Shown here one piece after another: positions 13,501 through 25,800 of a stretch of 64,000 bases of DNA. The number at the start of each line of letters is the position of its first letter. The first letter of the stretch is position 1. Both the position numbers and the translations under genes were made by a program. The DNA comes from Baylisascaris procyonis (lineage: Eukaryota > Nematoda > Chromadorea > Rhabditida > Ascarididae), in NCBI GenBank assembly GCA_037389465.1, contig JAZARR010000152.1, forward strand, positions 1,678,001-1,742,000. Direction: 5' to 3'. The notes under the pieces were generated by a model. It ran no database searches and was not told where the DNA came from. It saw only the letters and a list, made by a program, of their open reading frames with translations.

Positions 13501-16500
13501 CGTGAATCTGTTTTTCTTAGTTGATGGGGATAGGGATTGTATCATTTCGATGTCTTGAAAATCGAGATTACCGAGGTTTTCCTCTTCGAAGGTTCGCACA
13601 TCAGTCTTCCGTTTGCTCTCATCTTTGTTTAGAAAGGAATCAATTCTGTGATGGAATTTTGTCCCGGGTCCGTTTTTTCGAATCGTTTTTACTTGTCAGG
13701 ATTTTTATAGGCATCGTTCTTGTTTTCCGTTCCTTTTTTTTCGTGTTTTTCATACTGGAAGTGTTTTTATTTGAATATTTGATGTAGGATGTGAGGGCAT
13801 TCTCACTGAATGAATAGGTAGATTTCTTTCACAAGTTGGTTTGTGTTCGCCTTTCATCCATCTCATAATTACATGTAGATATACCTGAATTGCGCCTATG
13901 ATCATATGTTGTAGATCAAAAGCTTCAGAGGAATAAGTATATTTATATAGATCGATCCGGTTTTTTGCATATTATAGCACACGCGTATAAGGAGTACTGT
14001 GTTTTGATTTCGGTGCGCTTAATTTTGAGATGTTTCGTCTCTTTTTTTCCACTAGAAAGCATGTCTTATTTGATTAGCCAATATCATATTTGTGTAAGAT
14101 TTACGGCATTAGTATTGTTTGTGGGGATTTTCTAAGCGAGATGTTTGGATAGAATTTGAAATGATGGAATTGGTTTATTTTTAAATTTCAGATTCAAAAA
14201 CGGAAGGATCGATAAAGTTGAATATTTCCAACTTGGGAGCATTAAGGCAAAAAGTCACCACATCATTCCATACGATTGCCAATTTACCATGGTATGTTTC
14301 TTTCTCTTTTACGTTATTTTTCTACCTTATTTCGTTATTGCTATTTAATATTTGGTTTTGTCAGGCATGAAGCATTTTAAATGGTTCGATTTCTGAGCGG
14401 AAAACAAGTTTTTTTTGGAAGGACTTTTTTCAAGCGATTTTGGTCAAAAAATGTTTCGTATTGCTTGGACATATAATATTGATTCCATGTGTACCACAGA
14501 ACTCACTGGGGTGATATTGTAGTGCGATTAGGTGTATAAAGCGACTCCAATGCTTGTGTAATCCTTGATTCCACAACCAAAGTACGGTTTTTCAGTATCG
14601 AACCTCGTTTTACGCGAGCTTAGCACCTTGTTTTCGCTCCATCTCATTCTAGTTTTAGAATTAGGATGGAGCCCAAAAATGCTCTTGCATCTTTCGTGAT
14701 CACGCTTGTGCTTCGTCGAGAGTACCCTTGGCGTTACTCAGTTGCAGGAAATTTCACGGAATCTAATTTTCACAATTTTCCCTATTTGTATATCAGTGAT
14801 AAAAAGTAAATGATAGCAAGGAATCGTTATAATGAAAGTCCAGCTCTGAAGCTACTACTGATTTTGGATTTGCTTAACTGAGACTCAAGTGTGCGGAAGA
14901 GTGGTATAGTGAGGATTCTAATGGTTGAAAATGTTGTAGGCGCCTTGCTGCGAAGACCGAATGCACAAAGCGTACAAGCAATGTGAAATTCTTCAGTGTA
15001 TACATAGATTGCAATCCTGAGAGTGAATCGACGCTATGGAGTTGTGATGCGATTGTGGAGTTTCGACTAATTTCGCAGAAGCCAGATACTCCAAACTTTA
15101 GCCGTCAGGTCTTTCATTTTTTTTAATATTAGGAACTGAAGGGGGAGCACTTTGGTTTCTTCTTGTTATATGAGTTTTTTTTTTTGGGGGGGGGGGGGTT
15201 CTCTTGGCCTTATATTATTTGTAAGGGATCGGAGATCAGAAAGTGCATGTTCTGCGATCGTCTTCCATTCTGCGATCAGAGATTGGCATGTCTATATAAT
15301 CCAGTGATCGTGAAATCATTGCTTTATCGATTATTGAATTTAGGGATCATTAAAAAACTTTTAAATCATATAATGAGAGTATTCTTTCTCAACAAAGTTT
15401 AAAATGTGCTTCTATTTCTGCAGGTTACTGTAGAAAGTTTTCATAGGGATTTTCGTGAATATCCCTTTTCTGACTGATTGTTAGTTGATTTTTATAAGTG
15501 GAAGTAGGGGTTTGTCTTCCCGAAACCAGTATTAGCTATGACACGATTTTCGAAGACCTATGTGAGTCATGGTGTTTCTTAGTGGGAAGGGGTGGGAGAC
15601 GTTACTGAGTAATTCGAGAATTGTTTTACCACTGTGAAGATACCGAAACGATTTGTGTTTTCCCGAATTTATATTCTAGACGTCTTGGAATATGTCAGTT
15701 GAAATCTAGCACTTTTACACCCATAGCTAACGAGGGGAATTCTTTCAGTTCACGAACAAATTCAACTATAATTCAAATAATTGGGGCTTTCCTTCGTTTA
15801 TGGAATGGAGTGAAATTTTGAACGTCGATAAAGGTTTCATTCGTGGTGATCGGGTCGTTGTCGAAGCACATATCACGGTTCAGAAGGTCGTTGGAGTGAG
15901 GTATGCTCTTGTCTTTAAAAAAAAAAAAAAAAAAAAAAATGTTTATTGGACCTACAAGCGCAAACTTTTGTTTGTTTCACCGAATGTTCTCGTGTTTTAA
16001 ATTATTTTATAGTTAGCTGAATGCATTATTCTTAAATGGTTGTCTTGAAATTTTGTTGCTGGATTCTTGGATGACTCGATGGTTTCACTTTTGTGCATCA
16101 AATAAAATCTCGATGATTTGATGGTTTCACTTTTGTGCATTTTATGGTCCCATTATGAAGTGATCCGATGAGGGGATTCATTTTTATGGTATACTTATAA
16201 GCACATTCAAACACCAATTCTCTCAACCATCTCAGCCGCGATATGGAAGAAGTTGGAGGTGGGAAGGGAGTTCTTTAGCGTACAGCTTGAATTTGGATGT
16301 GGCAGCAAGAGAATCTCAGGATTTTGGTGTGGGTTTATCTAGAAGTTTGCCTTTTTCGCTGTAAATTTTTGCAAGAAAAGGACTTTTTTGAAATCAGAAT
16401 TGCATGTTTATGGGTGACCATTTGTTTCAGTTAATATAACAATTTCGAAATTTAGTTCTCAATCTTTTTTCGCATTCCATTCATAAAATTTTTTAGGCTG

Positions 16501-19194
16501 CGTGAACTTATAATTTAGCGATAAAGTTGTGGGCTTGTTCAATGCTCATTTGGTAGAGACTTATAGTTGTACGCGCTTGTATAGATGGAGGTGGATACAG
16601 AAAGAGAATAAATGCTAATAACTTTTCCCATCCCTTCCCCCTCTTCCTCTCTCTCCTTCCCCGGGAGATGTATGCACCTATTTAATTGAAAATATTCATT
16701 GGTGGGAAAAAATTCAACGAGAGAGATAGATTTTTTAGAAAGAATCCGACGTTCGATTTTACGGTATCGCAGCCACATACATCGGACGGAGTACTCGTTA
16801 TTGATGGAGTACGTCTACACGTTAGCAAGGCGGTAAGTTTAAATAATTTGCAGCCCTTGTGATACTTATTGAATTGCCTATTTGCACAATGAAGCATCGA
16901 TGAGATGATGTTTTATTGAAATATGATTGATGAGTTTTGTTTGCATTCAATATTTAATATTTGAGTGATAATTACTTTCAGAGCTATTGAAATTTATCGT
17001 TAATATTATATATAGTATAGTGAGGCTAGTATTTCTCTCGATTGTGACAAATTTTATAAATCACGATAGCTGTTAGGATGGTATTTTATCGAGATTGTTG
17101 TAGTTTAAGTTGCATCGACGTCTATGGTTCGTGCTCATCTTTCGATGCATTGTTGTATATTTAAGCGTTTATAAGCCCCCAGGGCATTTGCCAGCTAGCT
17201 GGTACCAGCCCGCAAATTTCACAGTTGGCATGTATTTGTGGCCAAGTCAAAGGACGAATGTCTGTTGAAGGATTGGTAATAGCTATTGAGGAGATGCATA
17301 TTGGAAAATTTTTCATTAGATAGCTGAAAAATTTTTGCGTCTCATATTTGATGGCGATTTTCAAACCCAATTCTGCTAATATTGCCAAGTAACGAATTCA
17401 GTATGCACTAAATCGAGATAGGAAGCTTATATTAGGGGAGAGCTTATAAATGAAAAAATACGGTACATGTTTCTACTTACCTGGTATGGTAATTATGAGG
17501 TGCTGCATAAGCCTAAATTCGCCCCCCCCCCCCACAGAGTTACCTTTTCTTTTTCTTAATCAGCCTAGTCGCAATTGTAAGGCATGAGCAACAACGCTAA
17601 TTTTTTTTAATTGAAATAAATTGATTTTAACATTGAATTGAAATGATTTGTTGTTCATTTGCAGTATCTTGCACTCTATTCGCCGGTATTTCATGCGATG
17701 TTCTTTTCGCGATTCAGTGAACGCGATAAGAAAGAGATCGCTATAGAGGATGTCATTCTAGAGGAGTTCGTCGAGTTGCTCAACGTTGTTTATCCCTCGC
17801 ATAAACCCGTATCCGGTTGGTGTTTTCTTAATAGAATTGGCGAATAGTTTCGGTTGTATTAACTGCCGTAAGGTAGATTTTAAAAGTTATATTTTAAAGG
17901 TTGCAAAATTTTGTTTGATTAGATATTGGGATATCTAAGGTAATCTCTGCTAGTGCAATGCTGATGCCTGTTAAGATCTCTATCCCAACAAGTGCTCTTA
18001 TAATCTGTTTTTCAAAGATACGAAGTTTCCACTACTAAGCAAGTTGAGAGATTTCAGTTGTTATTGGTGCCGATTTGTTATGCGCTATTAAAAACTTTAA
18101 AATTGATTTTTTAAAAACTTTATTTATTCTAGTTGAGTATGAATTCGAAAGTATTGAGAGTTAGCGTAAGGGGTTTTTAATGATGGTTTACTTATCAAGC
18201 ATATCACCAAGGGGACGTGTGATGTGAGCGATCCACTTACATAACAGTTGTTTAGTACCACTTATCACGACGCAACACAACGCGATTACAAGAGCACTTA
18301 AAAAGAGGTGAAAGTAGTTGACGTAGAAGAGCGCAAATGTCGTTACGGACCCATCGATGATATTATAACGAATCGTGTACTTATTATTTGCCACTATAAA
18401 TTAGTGGCCATCTCTTTAATTTTGCGTGAATTCTTCCATAGGTATTTCAACGTGCAAATTGTTGCGCATTTGTTTGAGATTTAAATTTTTATTTAGTTGC
18501 CATTTTATAAAAAATATTTTCCGCTTCTCGAAATCATATTCAGTTTTTTTTTTTTTTTTTTTTTAAATTGAAGGTGCTAATGTTTTGCAAATGCATTTCG
18601 TTTTTCTATAAAACGTTTCGCACTAACTTTATTTTGCTTCATTTTTCTCTGTGCGTTAATTTATTTTTCCCACGATTCCCGTGCTAGTTTCCCATTTCCG
18701 AAGTGGGAGACTAGCATAGGAATCATGGGAAAAATGTGCCCATCCTTAATCTTGGAGGAAGAGGAGTGGGAAGAAGGAGATGCAGAGCTATGGTCAGTGT
18801 TTTTTATGTGGGTAATATTGCAATTGTTTATTTACAGCCGAAAATGTGGAATTTCTTCTGGAGTTAGGCGATAAGTTCGAAATTCAATTCGTGATCGACG
18901 AATGTGAAAGGTTTCTAATGCGATCGGATGATATTGCAGTGATAACGAAACTCGTTTGGGCGGATCAATATTGCCTCGCCAAACTGCAGGTATATTCGTA
19001 TAATTTTGGGAATTTTGAAATTTTGGGGGTAATCCAGGGGTAGATTTGAAGATTGATATCATTTGCAGGATGTTTGCGTGCGAACTTTCAAAACAACAAC
19101 GGATATTAAGGCGTTGAAGCAGACAGAAGAGTACAAAAATCTCAGCGATACAACGAAGGCAGCGTTGTTGGAGAAGATCTTCAAGCTTCTCTAG
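10515..19194 (+). CDS. MATH-BTB (BATH) protein, complete, 443 aa
   Basis: Ten exons join in phase: 10515-10622, 11501-11590, 12799-12988, 14192-14291, 14940-15108, 15749-15900, 16739-16832, 17665-17815, 18838-18989, 19069-19194 (TAG); 1332 nt. The start 'MSDEELFVGDAGG' has an in-frame TAG about 30 bases upstream. Residues 1-130 are Ser/Gly/Ala-rich and probably disordered. A MATH domain (about 134-270) opens 'GSIKLNISNLGALRQK' and contains 'ANLPWRLAAK' and 'NWGFPSFMEWSEI'. BTB follows (about 285-370, 'VLVIDGVRLHVSKAYLALYS'), then a helical extension ending 'ALLEKIFKLL'. Family knowledge: such proteins are CUL3 ubiquitin-ligase adaptors; in C. elegans the best-known include MEL-26 and BATH-42. 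This architecture is closest in style to the bath-42/43/44 type, but I cannot assign orthology. Its tandem paralogue is at 4015-7065. Confidence in family and exon structure is high. Confidence 0.95.
14192..16768 (+). other. MATH domain exons of the BATH gene
   Basis: Four exons (14192-14291, 14940-15108, 15749-15900, start of 16739-16832) build the domain. The two split tryptophan/arginine codons are restored exactly on joining: TG+G gives the Trp of 'LPW', and AG+A gives the Arg of 'VGVRK'. In known MATH domains this fold forms the shallow groove that binds the degron of the ubiquitylation target. The exon order and Trp positions ('LPW', 'NWGFP', 'MEWSEI') fit the nematode MATH pattern. Confidence 0.88.
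16078..16140. repeat. Direct repeat in intron (21-bp core, 42-bp period)
   Basis: GATGGTTTCACTTTTGTGCAT occurs at 16078-16098 and at 16120-16140, with partly similar flanks. It is a small intronic tandem duplication. Confidence 0.85.
18664..18734 (+). ncRNA. Candidate intronic microRNA precursor
   Basis: Arms 18664-18694 and 18704-18734 (31 nt each) flank a 9-nt loop TTTCCGAAG. Read as RNA on the gene strand, 27 positions are Watson-Crick pairs, two are G-U wobbles and two are C-A mismatches inside the stem. Stem length, loop size and scattered internal mismatches resemble a nematode pre-miRNA. It lies in the intron 17816-18837 of the BATH gene and ends about 100 bases before the acceptor, so it is not a mirtron. 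The mature strand is unknown and I do not recognise a seed. A palindromic repeat remnant is the alternative. Confidence 0.55.
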
Positions 19195-22100
19195 ATGAGA
19201 GAGATTCGTTGGGCGATGCTTGGCAATATGCACGAGGGTGTAAACAACGTTGCTTGCAAGAAGCTGATGTTTTTCACGGTCGGCGTTGAAGGTGTGCTTA
19301 TGAAATAGTGAATTTGCTTACAAGTTTAAGGGTAATATAGACCTTTATTGGGGAGAGAGTCTGCTAACGGGAAAGGATTGATAGTGATTCATTTATAGTT
19401 GCAATTACACTGTTTTGACGTTATACTATGGTACTGAAAAGGGTTCAGATATCGTCTAAAGCTGTGTCACCTGTTACATCCTCCGTTCTTTTCTGAGCTA
19501 TTCGGTCTCCCCTTTCTCTATTTTCCTCGTCAATTTATGCCCATTTCTGTATTTTTTTTTTTTTTTTTTTGTTTTAGAACATCTTTGATTGATTTTCATG
19601 TCCATAAAAATCGTTCTCATTGTGTATTGTGGCAGCTGTATGTGTAATTATTTATATGTATGTTTTATTTCTTTAAAATTCATAGTATATATGGTATATG
19701 GGCGCATTAATGGATTCTTGAAATATAGATGAGGGCAATTAAATTAAAGGGATTCCTTGACAAAAAATATTGCTTTCATTCATTTTGCTTTCATTTTGAA
19801 TTCATTTTGCTTTGTGAAAAGAAAAAAGGAGAGAATTTAGGAGGGACGAACTATCGAAAAATCCCATTTGCGCCGTTTTACGGCTTTCAATTCTCATCTC
19901 ATAATTCACAATTTTGATTTTTTTTTTTTTTTGTTAATGGCCGATTGCTTCATGCTTATTGTGTCAAGAAATATCGGTTTCGTTGAGTTTTTTTTTTTTT
20001 CCATTCTCTATTCGTTTAATTGATTCTAATTTGCTACAAATATATTTGCATATTTGCAAGTTGATCAATTGTTTTGTAATTGTTTGATATTCAAATCAAT
20101 CCTTCCGTTTAATGAGTTTTCAAGTTTTTGGCAGATCTTATGCAGATCTGATCCTATATCCATCAGTTATATTGATTGATGATTTTTGATGGTGATTTAT
20201 ATGAGATCCACGCTGTGATATTGGCATATCTATTGAAAATCCCTCTTCAGATGTGCAAATCTATGAGGTATCATCCTCATGAAACGTACTTTCTCATTGC
20301 TTCACATTGAGTAACGAAATTATACGCAACCTTCATGGCCCATTTCTATGTCCAACTTTAAAACTTTGTCTATCATCAGTTCGAAATATTTGCCTGAAGA
20401 ACTTGTAAGCGGATTTCAAGTGATCAACAAGAGTGGATTTGGGGTTGATCCGCAAAGAGAAGGGGATCGGAAAGGGATACGAGTAGATTCTGCTTGTATT
20501 CGATTAGGCAATCTGCGAAGGTAGGAAATATTTATGAATATAGGAGTTCTTGCACAAATTGCAATAAATTTTAAAGCAGCTAGCTTTACATCCGTGATTC
20601 TTCCATCCTGTCACTCGAAATTTAATCTACTTTTTTATAAAGAGGAATTGTGAGAATATATTCGACTTTTGAACCATTTTTTATAAGGATTTATTAAGAA
20701 ATATTCACAAATGCACTATCAGAAAGGATTGATATATTTAACTGACAATTATAGTCAACAATCTTTGATTGCTCATTTAATTATTTCGTCGATTTCTATT
20801 TGTGCTTTCGATATTTTTTAGTTTTGTATGGTGTTGTTTTTTTTTTTTTTTTTTAAGTAAAAATGCAACAAAAAATTTTTTTTTGAATTGAATGCAATTT
20901 TTGGCGATTTATTCCGTTATTCGGAATGCCTTTAAATATTGTGCTTGGTTTATTTAGCATGTAGTGAATTCTTTGTTTTACTACTTCTAATTTAAGAAGT
21001 TATGAGGAGTCAACCGTTAGTGAGCTTAGAGAAGAGTTGTAGATGGATGGTACGGTGGGAAAGTACCGATATTTTTTTCAACAGGTGACTATTTTAACTG
21101 CTACCTTTGTGGTTGCAAAATACGGTATATCTGACTATTCGACTCCCCGGGCCATAGGAATACGAGTAAAAGCACCGTAGCTAAATTGTTGACTGCCGCT
21201 TTGATCGACGATTTAAAGCGCACAACTAAGCGGATTTGATAGTTTCCATAGTGCAATGAATAGGTCGCCACGTGTGAAGTACAATATCCTTTAGAGATTC
21301 TATTTCCTGCTTATGGACTAATCCTTAGCATTTATGACTATCTTCCCGCTTGCATCTTTCGTGAATGGCTGAGATGGAAGGGTCGTTTGAAGGAAGTATC
21401 TGAATTTTGTGAGTTTTCTATGTTCCATGAACGAAAAAAAACTTGGAAGGTGGAGGGGGGGAGGGGGGTGGGGTGTATTGTGGGTGCATAAGGCACTTTC
21501 ACTAGTCGCTGAGCGTTCATAGCAAGCCAAGTCGGGTCACTTTAAGCTGCAATTCCTTGTTCACCTTCCCCATTATCGGTATTAATGAATATGAAATTGT
21601 TAAGTTATTTTATAATATTGTAGATGCACATTTCCTTATCAATGAAGCACCAGAGGGGGTTATATAGTCGATAATCGGGTGGTCTTTTCTTGTAAATTTG
21701 CTGATGGCAAGGTTCCGCCCTCCCCCCCGGGGTGTTGATTTAGAATTATGACGCCATACTATCAGGTGGGCTTATCTGGCGCTATATCCTAAGGTGCTGG
21801 TGAAATGTTGAAGGCCAGTTAGAAGCTTTGTCACTAGTAGTTTACAACGAATTGAATAGACTCAAAAGTATACCTGACCGTTGGACGAGTTATCCTTAAG
21901 GAGGGTTTTATTGAATGAAGGTTCGATCACTGATATTTAGAGGCTGAATATTAGAAAAGATCGAAAAATTCAACGTTTTGATCTTTGATCAGAAATTTTC
22001 CTAAGCTGCATAATTTTCTTTGAAAAATGTGTCCTTTTTTTGCGAAAGATGGATGGATGGATGCCTTGATGAAATTGTGAGCGACTTTTGATTGTATTTG

Positions 22101-22665
22101 AGAGAGTGCAATGCCCCACTTGTAGCGGTATAAGAAAGTTGTTATGGAGATCGGCATCTGTAGAGAAAATAAGCAAATCAAATTTTTTGGCGCGATTCTT
22201 CAAAATGTTCGAAGTGAACTATTGCGAGAGTTTGACCCATGAAACGATCAAAAAGCAAAGATTCTTGATGATCAAATATCGAATTGAGCGCGCATTTTCA
22301 TGTACGCATTAGTGGTGATTGTTATAAGAAACTTTCGTTTAGTTATCTATTGGTTATTCATCATGGAAGGTTGTTTGTCGCCCAAGTCGTTTTATGTCAT
22401 TTGTCCACTGCGTCCATATATTTTTTTTTTGAACTTGGCCGTTAATCTTAGGGGCTAACATTCGAAGAGGTGATAATTTGCTGACATATCCTTAGGGAAC
22501 AGTATGTTGAGGATGTCGTATTGCATCATGAAGGATATTGTAATATTACTGTCCTCGTATTATTTGAGACTGATTTTGAGCTACGTTCACTTGTTTTTTG
22601 GCTCATTGGCTGAAAGGCCATCTGTTTGGCGGATTGAATGTCCCTATTTATGCAATCCATTTCGG

Positions 22666-22668
<3 letters not shown>
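19195..22668. other. Intergenic region between the BATH gene and the F-box/LRR gene
   Basis: I found no exon I could support on either strand. It holds several T-runs and scattered short open frames without motifs. The 3' UTR of the BATH gene should occupy the first part; no poly(A) signal close to the stop was obvious. Confidence 0.5.

Positions 22669-22756
<88 letters not shown>
22669..22756. repeat. (AT)n microsatellite
   Basis: About 44 AT units end ten bases before a TTCTAG acceptor and about 57 bases before the ATG at 22813. It therefore sits in the promoter or outron of the next gene. Confidence 0.97.
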
Positions 22757-22759
<3 letters not shown>

Positions 22760-22766
22760 CTTCTAG
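22757..22766 (+). promoter_or_regulatory. Possible trans-splice (spliced-leader) acceptor
   Basis: AATTTCTTCTAG ends at 22766, 46 bases before the ATG, and directly follows AT-rich sequence as outrons do. Nothing in the genomic sequence separates this from an acceptor for a 5'-UTR intron. Confidence 0.35.
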
Positions 22767-22812
22767 GATTTTGCTACCTGTATTACTAGTGGAATTAAAC
22801 GAGGCAGTATAA

Positions 22813-25800
22813 ATGAGATCGAACTCGCAAGCGAAATATATAAGAAGGGTAACGAAGTACGCAAGTGATTCGGATGACGATGGTGGAGCTGTGTTGAAAT
22901 CTCAATACTTCATCACCATGGAATATGGAAAGATCGCTAATGGATGGACGAATACCGGAAGTCAGGACGTTGTCATCCCGAATCAACTCATCCAATCCGA
23001 CAAACAAACGAGTCGAAATGGCACTAATTTGCGAACTTCTTGGGATATCACAGCACAACGGGATGCAAAGGTAAATGATTAGAATGGTTTTTTTTTTTGA
23101 GAAATATACTCCGGCAAACGGTTTATCCTGCAAGGACATTATCGTAGACTCTCTATAAATTTGTAGGATGTTTCAATGATGAAGAATTTTTAAATATTCA
23201 GCGGCTATTCTGAAATAATGTGCTTGTTTCATAAATAGTGCAGAGAAGAGGTTCACTTATCGCACCGTTCATTTGCTGTGAAGCAATTTCATTTCCTTCT
23301 GATACATATTGCAGAAGAGAGCGCTTGATGGAGGAACCTTGGGGGAAGCAAATATCGCATCCGTCGAAACCAGCCGGGTAAAAAAGAAAAGGTTGAGGCA
23401 TAAACGAAGAAAGAACGAGTCGACGCTCGACTCAACTGCTAGTGAGTTCATTTGCATATTTAATATTGTTCACAGTTTATTGGATTGTTTGGAATGCGCT
23501 CGATTTTGCACGGAAGTGACAAGGATGTGGACGAAAGTTTATACCCGTATTTCTTTTTGCTGCTGGGGGAACGAAGTTTATACCCGTATTTCTTTTTACT
23601 GCTGGGGGAACAAAGTTTATACCCGTATTCCTTTTTACTGCTGGGGGAACGAAGTTTATACCCGTATTTCTTTTTACTGCTGGGGGAACGAAGTTTATAC
23701 CCGTATTTCTTTTTACTGCTGGGGGAACGAAGTTTATACCCGTATTTCTTTTTACTGCTGGGGGAACAAAGTTTATACCCGTATTTCTTTTTACTGCTGG
23801 GGGGACGAAGTTTATACCCGTATTTCTTTTTACTGCTGGGGGAACGAAGTTTATACCCGTATTTCTTTTTACTGCTGGGGGAACGAAGTTTATACCCGTA
23901 TTTCTTTTTACTGCTGGGGGAACAAAGTTTATACCCGTATTTCTTTTTACTGCTGGGGGAACGAAGTTTGTACCCGTATTTCTTTTTACTGCTGGGGGAA
24001 CAAAGTTTATACCCGTATTTCTTTTCACTGCTTTGGGAACGAAGTTTATACCCGTATTTCTTTTTACTGCTGGGGGAACGAAGTTTATACCCGTATTTCT
24101 TTTTACTGCTGGGGAACGAAGTTTATACCCGTATTTCTTTTTACTGCTGGGAGAACGAAGTTTATACCCGTATTTCTTTTTACTGCTGGGGGAACAAAGT
24201 TTATACCCGTATTTGTTTTCACTGCTTTGGGAACGAAGTTTATACCCGTATTTCTTTTTACTGCTGGGGGAACGAAGTTTATACCCGTATTTCTTTTTAC
24301 TGCTGGGGGAACGAAGTTTATACCCGTATTTCTTTTTACTGCTGGGGGAACAAAGTTTATACCCGTATTTCTTTTTACTGCTGGGGGGACGAAGTTTATA
24401 CCCGTATTTCTTTTTACTGCTGGGGGAACGAAGTTTATACCCGTATTTCTTTTTACTGCTGGGGGAACGAAGTTTATGCCCGTATTTCTTTTTACTGCTG
24501 GGGGAACAAAGTTGATACCCGTATTTCTTTTTACTGCTGGGGGAACGAAGTTTGTACCCGTATTTCTTTTTACTGCTGGGGGAACAAAGTTTATACCCGT
24601 ATTTCTTTTCACTGCTTTGGGAACGAAGTTTATACCCGTATTTCTTTTTACTGCTGGGGGAACGAAGTTTATACCCGTATTTCTTTTTAGTGCTTTTTAA
24701 TGCATCGCCTATCGGGCATGTTTCGTTTGTAAATTTTCTTGCTCACCTGTGTTGAAGTTCTATAGCTTAATGGAGCTTAGGTCATTGGCTATTCTATGTT
24801 GATGAGTGTACAACTTTAGAAAAAGTAAATTGAGAGAAAAGAGCCTGAAAGTTAATTGATAGGAAATAAGCATGAAGACATCTTTCACCTATCTCTCGCT
24901 ACCCCAAAGTTTTATGCATGTTCCATCATTTAGCATTCTCAGAAATCGTGATGTTTCCATCACATATTTATCGACGATAATGCTCTACTTCTTGTTCAAT
25001 TATCTCATCCAGATTGCAGTTTAAGTAGCGATGCCTCAACGAAACTTGTTATCCTTTTATAGTAAATAACAAAAGTGATGGCTAGGTTGCTAATTAATAA
25101 ATGAACGTGACTTTAATTTTATATTATTTATTGTTTTGGGTGGATCTAGATGTGATGATGAACCAAGACTTTGAGAACGAATAAACCATTGATCTAACCT
25201 GGAAATGGCTACTTTCGCTCTCAATTTGATTGTCGATCATTTTCTGATCCCTGGAAATATAGTATTTTCTGGCCACAACCGGAAATTTTTTTCTAAAAAT
25301 CTTATTCCAGCGCTTAGCTGTTTCTTTTCAAATATCACTAATTCTTAACAGATGCTATTATGTCGTTTAAAAAAAAAACTGTTTTTTGCTTTTGTGATAT
25401 CCCAAATACGAATTGCCTTACCAGGCCAGTGACTGAATGAGCGGAGAGGGGATCGCAGAAGGACAGGAGGCATCAGAAGGTAATATTTGCAAGGAGTTGA
25501 AATATGCTGCATGTTTAATTTTATTGTTTATTGTTTATTCAGTGTCGGTGTTTTCATTTCTATCTTATTGGCAATACTTCTGGATGATATATATGTTCAG
25601 CGATTCGTTTGTCGGATCATATATTGAGTGAAATCGCCGCTGAACAATCACCATGGACGTTAGCGCATTTTGGTCGATTATCGCAGAAAACTCTCGTATC
25701 ATGCAAAAGGGAAATTCGACGAAGACTAAACAATAAGACAGTCGATGTACAATATTATCTCTTCGATGGGGTATTTCACTTATTTCTTTCGAATTATTAT

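Noticed and set aside
18188..18394. Minus-strand 68-codon hydrophobic ORF within the BATH intron
   Set aside because: A single short frame with a hydrophobic composition is expected in AT-rich DNA, and no splice partners or motif were seen.
23309..24755. Long open frames of up to 463 codons in three forward frames and on the minus strand
   Set aside because: They are produced by the 39-bp minisatellite, whose length is a multiple of three. The frames are interrupted by a 38-bp unit, and flanking exons of the host gene do not splice to them in a consistent way.
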